From a virus, in the IMG/VR virus record IMGVR_UViG_3300034071_000802, positions 1-20,060 of that record: a stretch of 20,060 nucleotides of DNA; one strand, 5' to 3'. Both the position numbers and the translations under genes were made by a program. Shown here piece after piece: positions 5,917-12,879 of the stretch. The notes under the pieces were generated by a model. The model searched no databases. It saw nothing but the letters and a program-made list of their open reading frames with translations, and had not been told where the DNA came from. The stretch's first letter is position 1. Each line of letters starts with the position of its first letter.

Positions 5917-6009
5917 TTACGCCCTTTCTGTTTCTTGGTCTGCACAATCGCAGGCTTGGTTGATTGATTCGTGATAGCAGTAGTACTCTGATTCATTGTT
6001 GCAAGACAT
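5917..6009 (-). CDS. 30-aa cysteine-containing microprotein
   Basis: Begins at the ATG at 6009, 7 bases after a GGAG ribosome site, and ends at 5917, five bases before the next gene. It has four cysteines at residues 3, 11, 20 and 22 plus H13, in a Tyr-, Asn- and Glu-rich peptide ending ADQETERA. Metal binding is possible, but the spacing is not that of a named motif. It is the first gene after the inverted repeat at 6053-6088. Support is the ribosome site and fit to its neighbours; length alone cannot prove coding. Confidence 0.5.
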   Translation of the reverse strand: MSCNNESEYYCYHESINQACDCADQETERA

Positions 6010-6052
6010 AGTGGTTCTCCAGTAATTGGTAGTGAATATTTAGCATGGGTAG

Positions 6053-6088
6053 AAAATCCCCTTGCGTAGCAAAGAAGGGGATTTTTTT
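6053..6088. terminator. Inverted-repeat terminator, possibly bidirectional
   Basis: Positions 6053-6063 and 6075-6085 form a perfect 11-bp stem around an 11-base loop. On the plus strand it ends in seven T residues (6082-6088). On the minus strand it ends in four T residues that are part of the stem. It could stop leftward transcripts coming from 6868, or antisense rightward transcripts leaving the minus-strand operon. The plus-strand T-tract is the better one. Confidence 0.7.
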
Positions 6089-6089
6089 A

Positions 6090-6416
6090 GAAGGCGATCA
6101 CTCTGTCATAGGCTGACCAAGGAATGGGGTTGATCTTTTTTATGGGGGGGCACATGTGTTGTGTGTTGTTGACCGTATGTTGAACGTTTACTGTTGGGGG
6201 GCCTGGTCCTTGCGGGGAAACAGTTTGATGTATGTGACTAGGCGACAACACCCCCTTCAGGGGGGGCAGGGGGGGGTGGGGTGGTGTTGTACAAATGGAT
6301 GGTATCAGTCCATCTGCGGAGCGTTATCCCCAGGAATAGGGGGCGGGGGTCTTTGTTTAGGGATCCTACCCTTATTTTATATGGCGTTTAACACGAAATT
6401 TAGTGCTAAATTCAGA
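6090..6416. other. G-rich non-coding stretch with a stem around a G-quadruplex-like tract
   Basis: No convincing gene occurs in these 327 bases. The plus strand has many G-runs. The densest, 6260-6284, is G7, G8, G4 and G2 separated by one or two bases, enough for a G-quadruplex. It is enclosed by an 8-bp perfect inverted repeat, 6245-6252 with 6283-6290. A second G5-C-G5 run lies near 6340. Just after the stop of the 96-aa gene (reading leftward) is an AT-rich interrupted palindrome at 6397-6412. As leftward RNA the stretch would be C-rich and G-poor, as Rho-loading sites are. Confidence 0.5.
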
Positions 6417-6707
6417 CTACCATTTGACCTTGTTGGCCCAGTATGCGGCACTCATAGGTCCACGTGCAATGTTTTTGGCGTGACGGGTCTGAAACCTATT
6501 GCGCCGGCTGGCGTATTCTTTGGACTCACCCTCTTTTTTGGGGTTTCCTTTGACGCCTTGTTGACCGAATCGAATGGTCTTTACTTGTCCGCCAGATTTG
6601 GCGACAACGATGTGCGATTTGGTGGCATGGCTTGGGGTGGCTTTGGGTTTGTTGTAGCCACTGACGCCGGCTCGTGCTAGGCGTGGGTCTTTTTTGCTCG
6701 TTGCCAT
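6417..6707 (-). CDS. Conserved phage protein of unknown function (probably DUF6321-like), 96 aa
   Basis: A basic protein whose core (TKSHIVVAKSGGQVKTIRFG, then QQGVKG) and C-terminus (RFQTRHAKNIARGPM, then SAAYWANKVKW) I recognise from many uncultured marine and freshwater phages. I believe the family is DUF6321, but I could not check this. No function is established. The N-terminus MATSKKDPRLARAGVSGYNK is also typical of it. The net charge is strongly positive, which would suit nucleic-acid or virion binding. The start overlaps the stop of the 53-aa gene (TAATG), and the two genes are commonly found together as far as I recall. Confidence 0.75.
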   Translation of the reverse strand: MATSKKDPRLARAGVSGYNKPKATPSHATKSHIVVAKSGGQVKTIRFGQQGVKGNPKKEGESKEYASRRNRFQTRHAKNIARGPMSAAYWANKVKW

Positions 6708-6868
6708 TATTTTGCTTTCTTGCTGACAGCCATGTTGTCAATTAGGTTTGGGTAAGGTCTGCCGGCTTTTTTAGCACGGGCTTTTGCTGCCGCTTTCTGC
6801 GAAGCGGTTAGCGGTGTTGATTTACGTTTTGGGTTTGGTTTGTCCCAAACCTTTTTTGTAGTTGCCAT
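6707..6868 (-). CDS. 53-aa basic conserved phage protein
   Basis: Starts at the ATG at 6868, about 6 bases after an AAAGGA ribosome site, and ends overlapping the next start (TAATG). The protein is lysine- and alanine-rich: VWDKPNPKRKSTPLTASQ, then KAAAKARAKKAGRPYPNLID. Similar short lysine-rich proteins with the RAKKAGRPYPNLID-type motif occur in uncultured aquatic phages beside the preceding family, from memory. It is probably a nucleic-acid-binding or virion-associated peptide. It is the first gene of the leftward block and lies about 140 bases downstream of the putative promoter. Confidence 0.65.
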   Translation of the reverse strand: MATTKKVWDKPNPKRKSTPLTASQKAAAKARAKKAGRPYPNLIDNMAVSKKAK

Positions 6869-7057
6869 AGTTGTTCCTTTGGGCTTCCCCAGTTCTTTCG
6901 AACTGTGGTCGCAAGATCTTTTACTTGTTTTTCGACTCCCAGCTTCGGCTGGGGTCGTACTGTTTTCCCCCCTCCCTTACCCTCCCCCCACTTCGTTACA
7001 TACCACTTGGTTAATTATGTTGCGCCCACAACAAGTAACAAAGTGACCTAATGTGTG
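6869..7057. promoter_or_regulatory. Divergent control region between the leftward and rightward blocks
   Basis: This 189-base region separates divergent genes and has no gene of its own. It holds two hairpins: a 6-bp stem with TTTC loop at about 6891-6906, and a GC-rich stem of about 10 bp with TTCG loop at about 6927-6951. It also contains pyrimidine-rich runs of C (6965-6988 on the plus strand). The hairpins would lie in the leader of the leftward transcript. No clear rightward promoter could be picked out. Confidence 0.5.
7014..7041 (-). promoter_or_regulatory. Putative sigma70-type promoter for the leftward block
   Basis: Read on the minus strand, TTGTTA (7041-7036) and CATAAT (7019-7014) are separated by 16 bases. 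The -10 matches five of six consensus bases and the -35 four of six. Transcription would begin near 7007, giving a leader of about 140 bases before the 53-aa gene. This is a consensus match only. Confidence 0.35.
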
Positions 7058-7492
7058 ATGAAGCAAAACGACGAACTCACCTTGAACGCTGTGCAACAAC
7101 AGTACGTTGAATGGTTGTGTACTGCACCGAGTGAACGAGTGCCTCCAACCAAGAAAGCGTGTGCTGTTGCGTTGGGCGTTGACATCACAACGTTGCGTCG
7201 TTGGGAGAAGAAGGACATCTTTCGTCAGGCTTGGAAGGATTCTGTGGACGAAGTCCAGGGATCCCCGGAGCGGACGCAACGACTGCTCGACACGTTGTAC
7301 GCCAAAGGCTTAGATGGTGATGTGAAGTCTGCTCAGTTATATCTTCAGGCAACGAACCGTATGGCTCCGCCTACGGTGACAGTAACAACCGCAAAAAAAT
7401 CCGCTGAGCTGACTGACGAAGAATTAGATTCTTTGATTGCGGCTGTTGCTGGCCGTGAAAAGGCCCAGCGTACGCAGTTGAGAGCGGTGTGA
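7058..7492 (+). CDS. terS: Terminase small subunit-like DNA-binding protein
   Basis: A 144-aa protein with an N-terminal helix-turn-helix region at about residues 8-60 (LNAVQQQYVEWLC, CAVALGVDITTLRRWEKK, DIFRQAWKD). This is followed by a helical oligomerisation-type region (SPERTQRLLDTLYAKGLDGD, VKSAQLYLQATNRMAPP) and an acidic-to-basic tail. The layout is that of phiBC6A51-type small terminase subunits, which recognise the packaging site and recruit the large subunit. I chose the ATG at 7058; a GTG directly before it is an alternative. No strong ribosome site is visible. It begins the rightward block, but the large terminase gene is nearly 8 kb downstream. A different HTH DNA-binding role cannot be excluded. 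Confidence 0.75.
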   Translation: MKQNDELTLNAVQQQYVEWLCTAPSERVPPTKKACAVALGVDITTLRRWEKKDIFRQAWKDSVDEVQGSPERTQRLLDTLYAKGLDGDVKSAQLYLQATNRMAPPTVTVTTAKKSAELTDEELDSLIAAVAGREKAQRTQLRAV

Positions 7493-7494
7493 AC

Positions 7495-7620
7495 ATGGTT
7501 GAATGCCCAGATTGTGGAGAGGAGTACCCTCCTGTTGCTACTCATTGGCTCTGCCCTGCTTGCGGTATTGATGATAATTCTCAGCCTAAGATGGCTGTTT
7601 TCGAACTGAAAGAGGACTAA
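7495..7620 (+). CDS. 41-aa zinc-ribbon microprotein
   Basis: Starts two bases after the small terminase stop. Residues 4-7 (CPDC) and 20-23 (CPAC) form a two-knuckle zinc ribbon, followed by a short tail (AVFELKED). The codons, knuckle spacing and fit between its neighbours support it as a real gene. A peptide this size is mostly the zinc-binding unit itself, which could contact nucleic acid or a protein partner. Confidence 0.6.
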   Translation: MVECPDCGEEYPPVATHWLCPACGIDDNSQPKMAVFELKED

Positions 7621-7622
7621 TA

Positions 7623-7961
7623 ATGGCTGTACCTGCAAAACAAAATTTTTCGATTACCCGTGGAGATACCGAAACAGTGGTGGTAAACATCACTACAGAT
7701 GGTTCTACGCCGGTAGACATTACTGGTCGCACGTACCGTGCACAGTTGCGTAGCACGAAGGAATCCCCGTCGATTAGTGCATCATTTGTTTGCACGATAA
7801 CAAGCGCCCCTTTGGGCCAGGTTACTTGTGTTCTTTCAGCAGCTGCTAGTGCGGGTCTTTCTGCTGGAACCTATTATTGGGATTTTGAGGAAAACAATAG
7901 TGGAGTAATTACTACGATTATTGCTGGAACGGTAAACGTTCTTGCGGATGTGACCAGGTAA
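7623..7961 (+). CDS. Virion-associated beta-sandwich protein, 112 aa
   Basis: A beta-rich protein of the type found at the start of phage fibre or baseplate loci: FSITRGDTETVVVNITTDGS near the N-terminus, DITGRTYRAQLRS in the middle, GQVTCVLSAAASAGLSAGTY and YWDFEE near the C-terminus. The pattern resembles Ig-like or BppU-N-terminal-like domains that attach receptor-binding proteins, but the exact family is not certain. It begins two bases after the zinc-ribbon gene and abuts the collagen-like fibre gene with no spacing, so it probably works with that fibre as an adaptor or base. There is no signal peptide or membrane helix. Confidence 0.65.
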   Translation: MAVPAKQNFSITRGDTETVVVNITTDGSTPVDITGRTYRAQLRSTKESPSISASFVCTITSAPLGQVTCVLSAAASAGLSAGTYYWDFEENNSGVITTIIAGTVNVLADVTR

Positions 7962-8972
7962 ATGGCCACAAACCTTTTTACCATTGCGGTTGGTGGAGTT
8001 TCTGGGGCTGGATTAACATCCACAGAAAAAACATTTACTGTCACACGTGGTGAAACAGTCAACGCTGTAGACACGTCAGCCATCATTACGGTTGTTGGAA
8101 CTGGAACCATTGGGCCAGTTGGACAAACTGGAGCCACAGGTGCTACTGGAGCCACCGGTGCAACCGGTGCCACTGGTCCTGCAGGTACCAACGGCACAAA
8201 CGGAACCAACGGTGTTAACGGAACTGCAGCAACAATATCTGTTGGAACTGTTGTAACAGGCAACGAAGGAACATCTGCCATAATTACTAATGGTGGAACT
8301 TCTTCTGCCGCAGTATTTAACTTTACAATTCCAAGAGGAAACACTGGCGCAGGTGGTGCAACTGGTCCTACTGGTCCGCAAGGTATTCAAGGTGTTGTTG
8401 GTCCACAAGGACCTATTGGTGCAACTGGAGCTACTGGTGCAACGGGCGCCGCAGCAACCATTGCTGTTGGAACCGTATCTGCTGGACCGGCTGCTGTTGT
8501 CAACTCTGGCACAAGCGGGGCAGCAGTATTTGACTTCACATTGCAGACTGGTGCAACCGGGCCAACTGGTCCAACAGGGGCTACTGGTGCAACAGGCCCA
8601 CAGGGAATTCAAGGTATACAAGGAGATGTGGGCGCAACGGGACCGCAAGGTCCCACTGGTCCTACGGGAGCAACTGGCGCTACCGGTGCAACCGGTGCGA
8701 CTGGAGCAACAGGCCCTGGTCTAGTGGTTGGTGGAACTGCTGGACAGATTCTTAGCAAGATTGACTCGACTGATTACAACACTCAGTGGATAAACATCCC
8801 AACGATTAACGCTCTTGATGATATTGGAAACGTAAACGTTCCATCCCCAGTAAACGGTCAAGCACTTGTTTATAGCACTTCTACTTCGCAATGGATTGCT
8901 GGAACAGTTGCTACAGATCCAACTAGTAGTTCTAATTTTGCAGCAATCATGACAATGGACATAGGAGCATAA
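7962..8972 (+). CDS. Collagen-like tail fibre protein
   Basis: A 336-aa fibre. Residues 1-50 form a beta-type head resembling the preceding protein ([18 protein letters not shown]). Three collagen-type Gly-X-Y tracts follow at about 51-88, 126-163 and 197-252, rich in GAT, GPT and GPQ triplets and expected to form triple helices in a trimer. Two related 35-residue non-collagen spacers separate them: [17 protein letters not shown] and on to FNFTIPRG at 88-126, and [17 protein letters not shown] and on to FDFTLQTG at 164-197. The C-terminal 80 residues hold a motif common in phage fibres ([20 protein letters not shown], then [20 protein letters not shown]). It is likely a trimeric fibre shaft used in host attachment. 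Confidence 0.88.
   Translation: MATNLFTIAVGGVSGAGLTSTEKTFTVTRGETVNAVDTSAIITVVGTGTIGPVGQTGATGATGATGATGATGPAGTNGTNGTNGVNGTAATISVGTVVTGNEGTSAIITNGGTSSAAVFNFTIPRGNTGAGGATGPTGPQGIQGVVGPQGPIGATGATGATGAAATIAVGTVSAGPAAVVNSGTSGAAVFDFTLQTGATGPTGPTGATGATGPQGIQGIQGDVGATGPQGPTGPTGATGATGATGATGATGPGLVVGGTAGQILSKIDSTDYNTQWINIPTINALDDIGNVNVPSPVNGQALVYSTSTSQWIAGTVATDPTSSSNFAAIMTMDIGA
8112..8717 (+). repeat. Triplet-repeat DNA coding for collagen-like tracts
   Basis: Three blocks of nine-base units encoding Gly-X-Thr or Gly-Pro-X triplets, separated by two related spacer segments. Synonymous codons vary a lot between units (for example ACT, ACC, ACA and ACG for Thr), so the protein repeat has been kept while the DNA repeat has decayed. 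Such tracts still tend to expand and contract by recombination. Confidence 0.8.
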
Positions 8973-9311
8973 ATGGCTATCGGAGATAGAAACGAATCAC
9001 GTCTAGGTGGGCCAATCCAACTTGGTACATCTACGACCACAATTGCTACAGCCGCAACTGGTTATGCAGAAATTATTAAACAAGTAATTATTACCAATAC
9101 GGACACAGTTGATCGAACCGTGACTTTGGCAATTGGTTCTGCAGCAACAGCTGCGAACCGTTTGTTTTCGAATCTACCAATTGGTGCCAACGACGTAATG
9201 GTGTGGGACACAGCATTGGTGTTGGCTGCTGGTGAAACCTTGCAGGGGTTGTCTGATACCGCCGCTAAGGTAACGGTTACGGTAGTAGGTTGGGAGAAGC
9301 AAACAGCCTAA
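8973..9311 (+). CDS. Virion structural protein, 112 aa, probable fibre-locus component
   Basis: A soluble, beta-rich, Ala- and Thr-rich protein: residues 33-58 (EIIKQVIITNTDTVDRTVTL and following) and the end (AKVTVTVVGWEKQTA) give an alternating strand pattern like small capsid-decoration or minor tail proteins of actinophages. No named family is certain. It follows the collagen-like fibre with no spacing, and its stop overlaps the next fibre start (TAATG), so it is made together with the fibres. There are no cysteines and no signal peptide. Confidence 0.65.
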   Translation: MAIGDRNESRLGGPIQLGTSTTTIATAATGYAEIIKQVIITNTDTVDRTVTLAIGSAATAANRLFSNLPIGANDVMVWDTALVLAAGETLQGLSDTAAKVTVTVVGWEKQTA

Positions 9312-10441
9312 TGGGAATTGACGCTGGATACGGAATTGGCTCAGTAAAGCCAGGGGTTTGCACTAGCACGACACGCCCTGGTTCACCCTATACGGGTCAA
9401 ATTATTTACGAAACTGATACCACTTTGGCAAAGGTGTGGAACGGTTCTGCTTGGGTTGATACACCTCCTGGTAAAGCAAACGTAGCGTCACCAACATTTA
9501 CTGGCAACGTGGTTCTACCATCTACAACTTCTGTCGGTGCTGTAACTGGAACAGAAATTAGTTATCTTGCTGGTATTACGTCAATGGTGCAAACACAGTT
9601 AAATGCAAAAGCACCTGTTGCCAGTCCTACATTCACTGGAACTGTTTCTGGAATAACCAAGTCAATGGTCGGCTTGGGTTCTGTTGATAATACGGCAGAT
9701 ACGGCAAAACCTGTTTCTACTGCACAACAAACTGCTCTTAACTTAAAGGCGAATGTGCATGACACATCATTTACTGGAAGCCCCCAATGCAATTTTGTTC
9801 ACGGTAACTTTTTTAGGCTAGACCTTGCTGCTGGAAATAATGGAAACGGAACTGGTAATGCTCAACTTAATTTGTGGATTAGCGAACCTGGTGCAAGTTG
9901 GACTGGTGCTGGTATTGCAAGAAATAGATTAAACTCTGCTGGCGGTTTTCCACGAGTTAATACTGGTCTTTCAGCACAAATAATTCGTTTTCCTGAAGGT
10001 GGGTCAATAGATTTTACTTGCACGAATTCCGCTGGAGGAGAAAACGCTTTTGCTTTTGACCCAAATGGTCTTGCGTACAAGGCTGGCGGTGGGTCATGGA
10101 CAGCGTTATCAGACATTCGGCTTAAGGAAAATGTTCGTGATTATGACAAAGGCACAGCAGAACTTATGCAGGTTCGTGTTCGTGAGTGGGAACACAACGG
10201 CAAAGGTGGTTTGCAGGATGGGTCTAAAGGTCTTGGTGTTGTTGCCAACGAAATTGAGTTGGTGCTTCCAAATACAGTTCATGCTTATGAAGGAAAACTT
10301 AACCCAGAAGATGAAGAAACCACACAAATCAAGGCTGTTGACCCAACAGAAATTACGTGGTTGCTAGTAAAAACTGTTCAAGAACAGCAAGCAACCATTC
10401 AGTCATTAACAGCACGTATCGAAACATTGGAAGCACAATGA
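9311..10441 (+). CDS. Tail fibre/spike with C-terminal S74 intramolecular chaperone
   Basis: A 376-aa protein. I use the ATG at 9311, which overlaps the preceding stop, rather than a frame extension starting at 9290. Residues 13-52 are an N-terminal module shared with the next two fibres (KPGVCTSTTRPGSPYTGQ, then IIYETDTTLAKVWNGSAW). Two ASPTFTG repeats (59-65 and 104-110) mark the shaft. The C-terminus from S267 (SDIRLKENVRDYDKG) to residue 376 is a Peptidase_S74 / endosialidase-chaperone domain. In this family the domain trimerises the fibre and then cuts itself off just before that serine. A terminal coiled coil spans about 349-376. The distal body (150-266) has no recognised enzyme motif, so it is probably receptor-binding rather than an enzyme. 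Confidence 0.88.
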   Translation: MGIDAGYGIGSVKPGVCTSTTRPGSPYTGQIIYETDTTLAKVWNGSAWVDTPPGKANVASPTFTGNVVLPSTTSVGAVTGTEISYLAGITSMVQTQLNAKAPVASPTFTGTVSGITKSMVGLGSVDNTADTAKPVSTAQQTALNLKANVHDTSFTGSPQCNFVHGNFFRLDLAAGNNGNGTGNAQLNLWISEPGASWTGAGIARNRLNSAGGFPRVNTGLSAQIIRFPEGGSIDFTCTNSAGGENAFAFDPNGLAYKAGGGSWTALSDIRLKENVRDYDKGTAELMQVRVREWEHNGKGGLQDGSKGLGVVANEIELVLPNTVHAYEGKLNPEDEETTQIKAVDPTEITWLLVKTVQEQQATIQSLTARIETLEAQ

Positions 10442-11550
10442 CTATTTCTGCTACAACACAAGGCATCAAACCTGGAGTCTGCACCTCAACTAATCGACCT
10501 GTGAACCCGTTTGATGGTCAGGTTATTTATATGACTGATGTTGACCAGACTGCGGTGTGGGATGGCACACAGTGGACTGTGTTGGCTCCCATTGCTGGTG
10601 GCAGAAACATGGTGGTGAACGGTGCGTTCAGTGTGTGGCAACGAGGAACATCCTTTAGCAACCCAGCCAACGCAGCGTTTACGGCTGACCGTTGGTTTAT
10701 GTATTACGATGGTTCGGGGGCGACACGGACTATCAGCCAACAAACTTTTACAGGGGACAATCCAACTGGTTTGAATGTTTCAAACTATATGCGTTTTGCT
10801 CAAACTGTTGCTGGTACTGGTTCAACAACAAACGGTATGTTTTCAAAAATTGAGGATGTGCGAAAACTCAATGGTCAAACTGTGACATTGAGTTTTTATG
10901 GTAAAGCAGATGCTTCAAGAACTGTCAACTGGCAAACATACCAAGAGTTTGGTACTAGCGGTTCAGGTTCTGTTCAAGCAAACTCAACAAACTTTAGTTT
11001 TACTTCAAGTTGGCAACGATTCTCCGTGAGTTTCACCATGCCATCAGTATCGGGTAAAACTATTACATCCAATAGTTCTGTTTCGTTTCTTCTTGTTTTC
11101 CCTGCAAACGCTACTGGAACTTTTGATATTACAGGTGTTCAACTTGAGGCTGGTTCTGTTGCTACACCATTTGAGTTTGAAGACTACGGAACCACACTCG
11201 CTAAATGCCAACGATATTTTTGGAAAGTAAGTGGAGCAATATCACCAAATATTGGTTTATGTGTTGGCGTTGGTACTGGAAGCACAAGCCCAGGAATAAG
11301 ACGTTTAACGTTTGCACTACCTGTATCCATGAGGACCAAACCAACAATAACAATTGGGGGAACTCACCGTCTATATACAGGCGGTTTAACAAACAGGGGT
11401 CTTGCTTCAGTAAACTTTAACTCATCTGGGCTGGACAGAATATCCATAGATGTAAACACAGAAAATACCACAACAGCAGGTGAGAGTTTGTTTTGGGTTA
11501 TTGACTCAAGTAACGCAATTGACTATCTTGACGTGAGTGCAGAATTATGA
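10438..11550 (+). CDS. Tail fibre, receptor-binding paralog 1
   Basis: A 370-aa protein starting at the ATG at 10438, which overlaps the preceding stop as ATGA; in-frame extension upstream lies within the S74 coding sequence and is rejected. It has the shared N-terminal module (KPGVCTSTNRPVNPFDGQVI, residues 11-30, to about 50). Next comes NMVVNGAFSVWQRGTS, then a jelly-roll-like carbohydrate-binding region ending DITGVQLEAGSVATPFE near residue 250-265, then CQRYFWK and a variable C-terminal domain. This order is common in phage fibres that bind surface glycans. It aligns along most of its length with the gene at 11704-12879. No enzyme motif or chaperone domain is seen. Confidence 0.82.
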   Translation: MTISATTQGIKPGVCTSTNRPVNPFDGQVIYMTDVDQTAVWDGTQWTVLAPIAGGRNMVVNGAFSVWQRGTSFSNPANAAFTADRWFMYYDGSGATRTISQQTFTGDNPTGLNVSNYMRFAQTVAGTGSTTNGMFSKIEDVRKLNGQTVTLSFYGKADASRTVNWQTYQEFGTSGSGSVQANSTNFSFTSSWQRFSVSFTMPSVSGKTITSNSSVSFLLVFPANATGTFDITGVQLEAGSVATPFEFEDYGTTLAKCQRYFWKVSGAISPNIGLCVGVGTGSTSPGIRRLTFALPVSMRTKPTITIGGTHRLYTGGLTNRGLASVNFNSSGLDRISIDVNTENTTTAGESLFWVIDSSNAIDYLDVSAEL

Positions 11551-11717
11551 TTTATTATATTGTGAATTATCAAGATAGACATTCAGTTATAGCAATTGAT
11601 GCTGATAAACGTATATCTATCCCCGATGACCCTGCTAACTCTGACTACCAGCAATATCTAGCATGGGTTACTGAAGGTAACACCGCCGAAGAATGGAGTC
11701 CAGATGCCACTGTCTAG
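11547..11717 (+). CDS. Small fibre-partner protein, paralog 1 (56 aa)
   Basis: Starts in an ATGA overlap with the fibre stop and ends 14 bases inside the next fibre gene. The C-terminal part (DPANSDYQQYLAWVTEGNTA, then EEWSP) matches the protein at 12879-13043 (DLANPDYQRYLDWVAEGNVA, then QEWQP). The motif NxDYQxYLxWVxEGNxxxEW resembles the end of small proteins that follow fibre genes in many phages, some of which act as fibre-assembly chaperones. That role here is inference. The N-terminus is beta-like (MIYYIVNYQDRHSVIAIDAD). Confidence 0.7.
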   Translation: MIYYIVNYQDRHSVIAIDADKRISIPDDPANSDYQQYLAWVTEGNTAEEWSPDATV

Positions 11718-12879
11718 TGTTGTGGGCGCACAATCAATTGTTAAACCGGGCGTATGCACGTCAACGACTCGACCTGCTAGTCCCTATGTTGGTCAGTGTA
11801 TTTATGAAACTGACACCCTATTAGCAAAGGTTTGGAATGGTTCAACATGGGCCGATTACCCAGAAGGAAAACTGACAGCGACTACTGCTGTCACATCTGG
11901 CAGGAACGTGGTTATCAACGGTGCTATGAACGTATGGCAACGAGGTACAAACACGGGAACGCTTGGTGTGGGTGGCGGTAGTTATGTTGGACCTGACCGT
12001 TGGTGGTTTTACAACAACGGATTTACCACAACAATGAGTCAACAGTTGTGTGGAGCAACACTTCCACAATTTAGAAACTGTCTTCGCATTCAAAGAACGG
12101 CAGGTCAAACTTCTATTGTTTCATCGGTTTTCTTTTCACCGCAAGAAACGATTAACTCGGTTCGGTTAGCAGGGAAAAATGCTACTTTGTCTTTTTATGC
12201 TCGTGCAAGTTCTGGGATTTCTAGCACAACTGCTTTGGTTGTTAGTGTTTGGACTGGAACTGGAACAGACCAAAGCAATTTAGGTGGTGGTGCATATACT
12301 GGTTCAGCAAATCCAATTAGTAGCAGTCCAACACTAACAACATCTTGGCAAAGGTTTACTGCTACTGGAGTAATTTCATCAACAGCTACAGAGGTTGGTG
12401 TACAAATAGGTTTTATCCCCGCTGGTACTGCTGGAGCATCAGATTATTTTGAAATAACTGGCATCCAACTTGAAGAAGGTTCTGTTGCCACACCATTTGA
12501 ACACGAAGATTATTCAACAACGCTCTTAAAATGTCAACGGTACTATTTCCGTTCATTTTGTAATTATCTCCTTGGTGCTGTGCGTGACGCAAACCTTCCA
12601 TATTTTACAAAACAATTTCCAACAACCATGAGGATAGCCCCATCGCTTTCATCTAATTACAACGCACGTGCTGCATCTTTGGCACCTGCGGTTGCTGGAG
12701 AAATAGGGTTTTATGGTAATGGTTGGTACGGAGGTTCTGGGGGTACTGCATTAAATGTTGACAATGGGGATACAGACCAATTAAGTTTTTACTTTACTGG
12801 ATGGATTGGTACCGCTGGACAAAATCTTACGATAATTTCAAATAACTTAACTTGGTTTGGATTTACGGCGGAGTTGTGA
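11704..12879 (+). CDS. Tail fibre, receptor-binding paralog 2
   Basis: A 391-aa paralog of the gene at 10438-11550. It has the same N-terminal module (KPGVCTSTTRPASPYVGQ at 14-31), then NVVINGAMNVWQRGTNTG, PDRWWF, and EITGIQLEEGSVATPFEHED followed by CQRYYF. The N-terminal and middle parts are alike, while the C-terminal third (after about residue 290) differs strongly and is rich in Gly, Asn and aromatic residues, as expected for a receptor-contact tip. The ATG lies inside the end of the preceding small gene. The stop overlaps the next small gene (TGATG). Two such fibres could give the virion two receptor specificities. Confidence 0.82.
   Translation: MPLSSVVGAQSIVKPGVCTSTTRPASPYVGQCIYETDTLLAKVWNGSTWADYPEGKLTATTAVTSGRNVVINGAMNVWQRGTNTGTLGVGGGSYVGPDRWWFYNNGFTTTMSQQLCGATLPQFRNCLRIQRTAGQTSIVSSVFFSPQETINSVRLAGKNATLSFYARASSGISSTTALVVSVWTGTGTDQSNLGGGAYTGSANPISSSPTLTTSWQRFTATGVISSTATEVGVQIGFIPAGTAGASDYFEITGIQLEEGSVATPFEHEDYSTTLLKCQRYYFRSFCNYLLGAVRDANLPYFTKQFPTTMRIAPSLSSNYNARAASLAPAVAGEIGFYGNGWYGGSGGTALNVDNGDTDQLSFYFTGWIGTAGQNLTIISNNLTWFGFTAEL

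Noticed and set aside
6088-6156. 22-codon open frame on the minus strand ending just before the terminator
   Set aside because: No ribosome site, C-rich composition and no family; chance is the simpler explanation.
6156-6680. 174-aa open frame on the plus strand
   Set aside because: Its second half is antisense to the recognisable 96-aa conserved protein and its first half translates the G-rich tract into Gly/Trp/Cys-rich sequence. No ribosome site is visible.
6927-6951. GC-rich TTCG hairpin as a terminator in the divergent region
   Set aside because: It lacks an adjacent T-tract downstream on either strand, so it is described only as a leader hairpin.
7874-8648. Long minus-strand frames (156 and 190 aa) opposite the collagen-like gene
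   Set aside because: Repetitive Val/Pro- and Ser/Cys-rich products are expected from reading Gly-X-Thr triplet repeats backwards; the plus-strand fibre explains the region fully.
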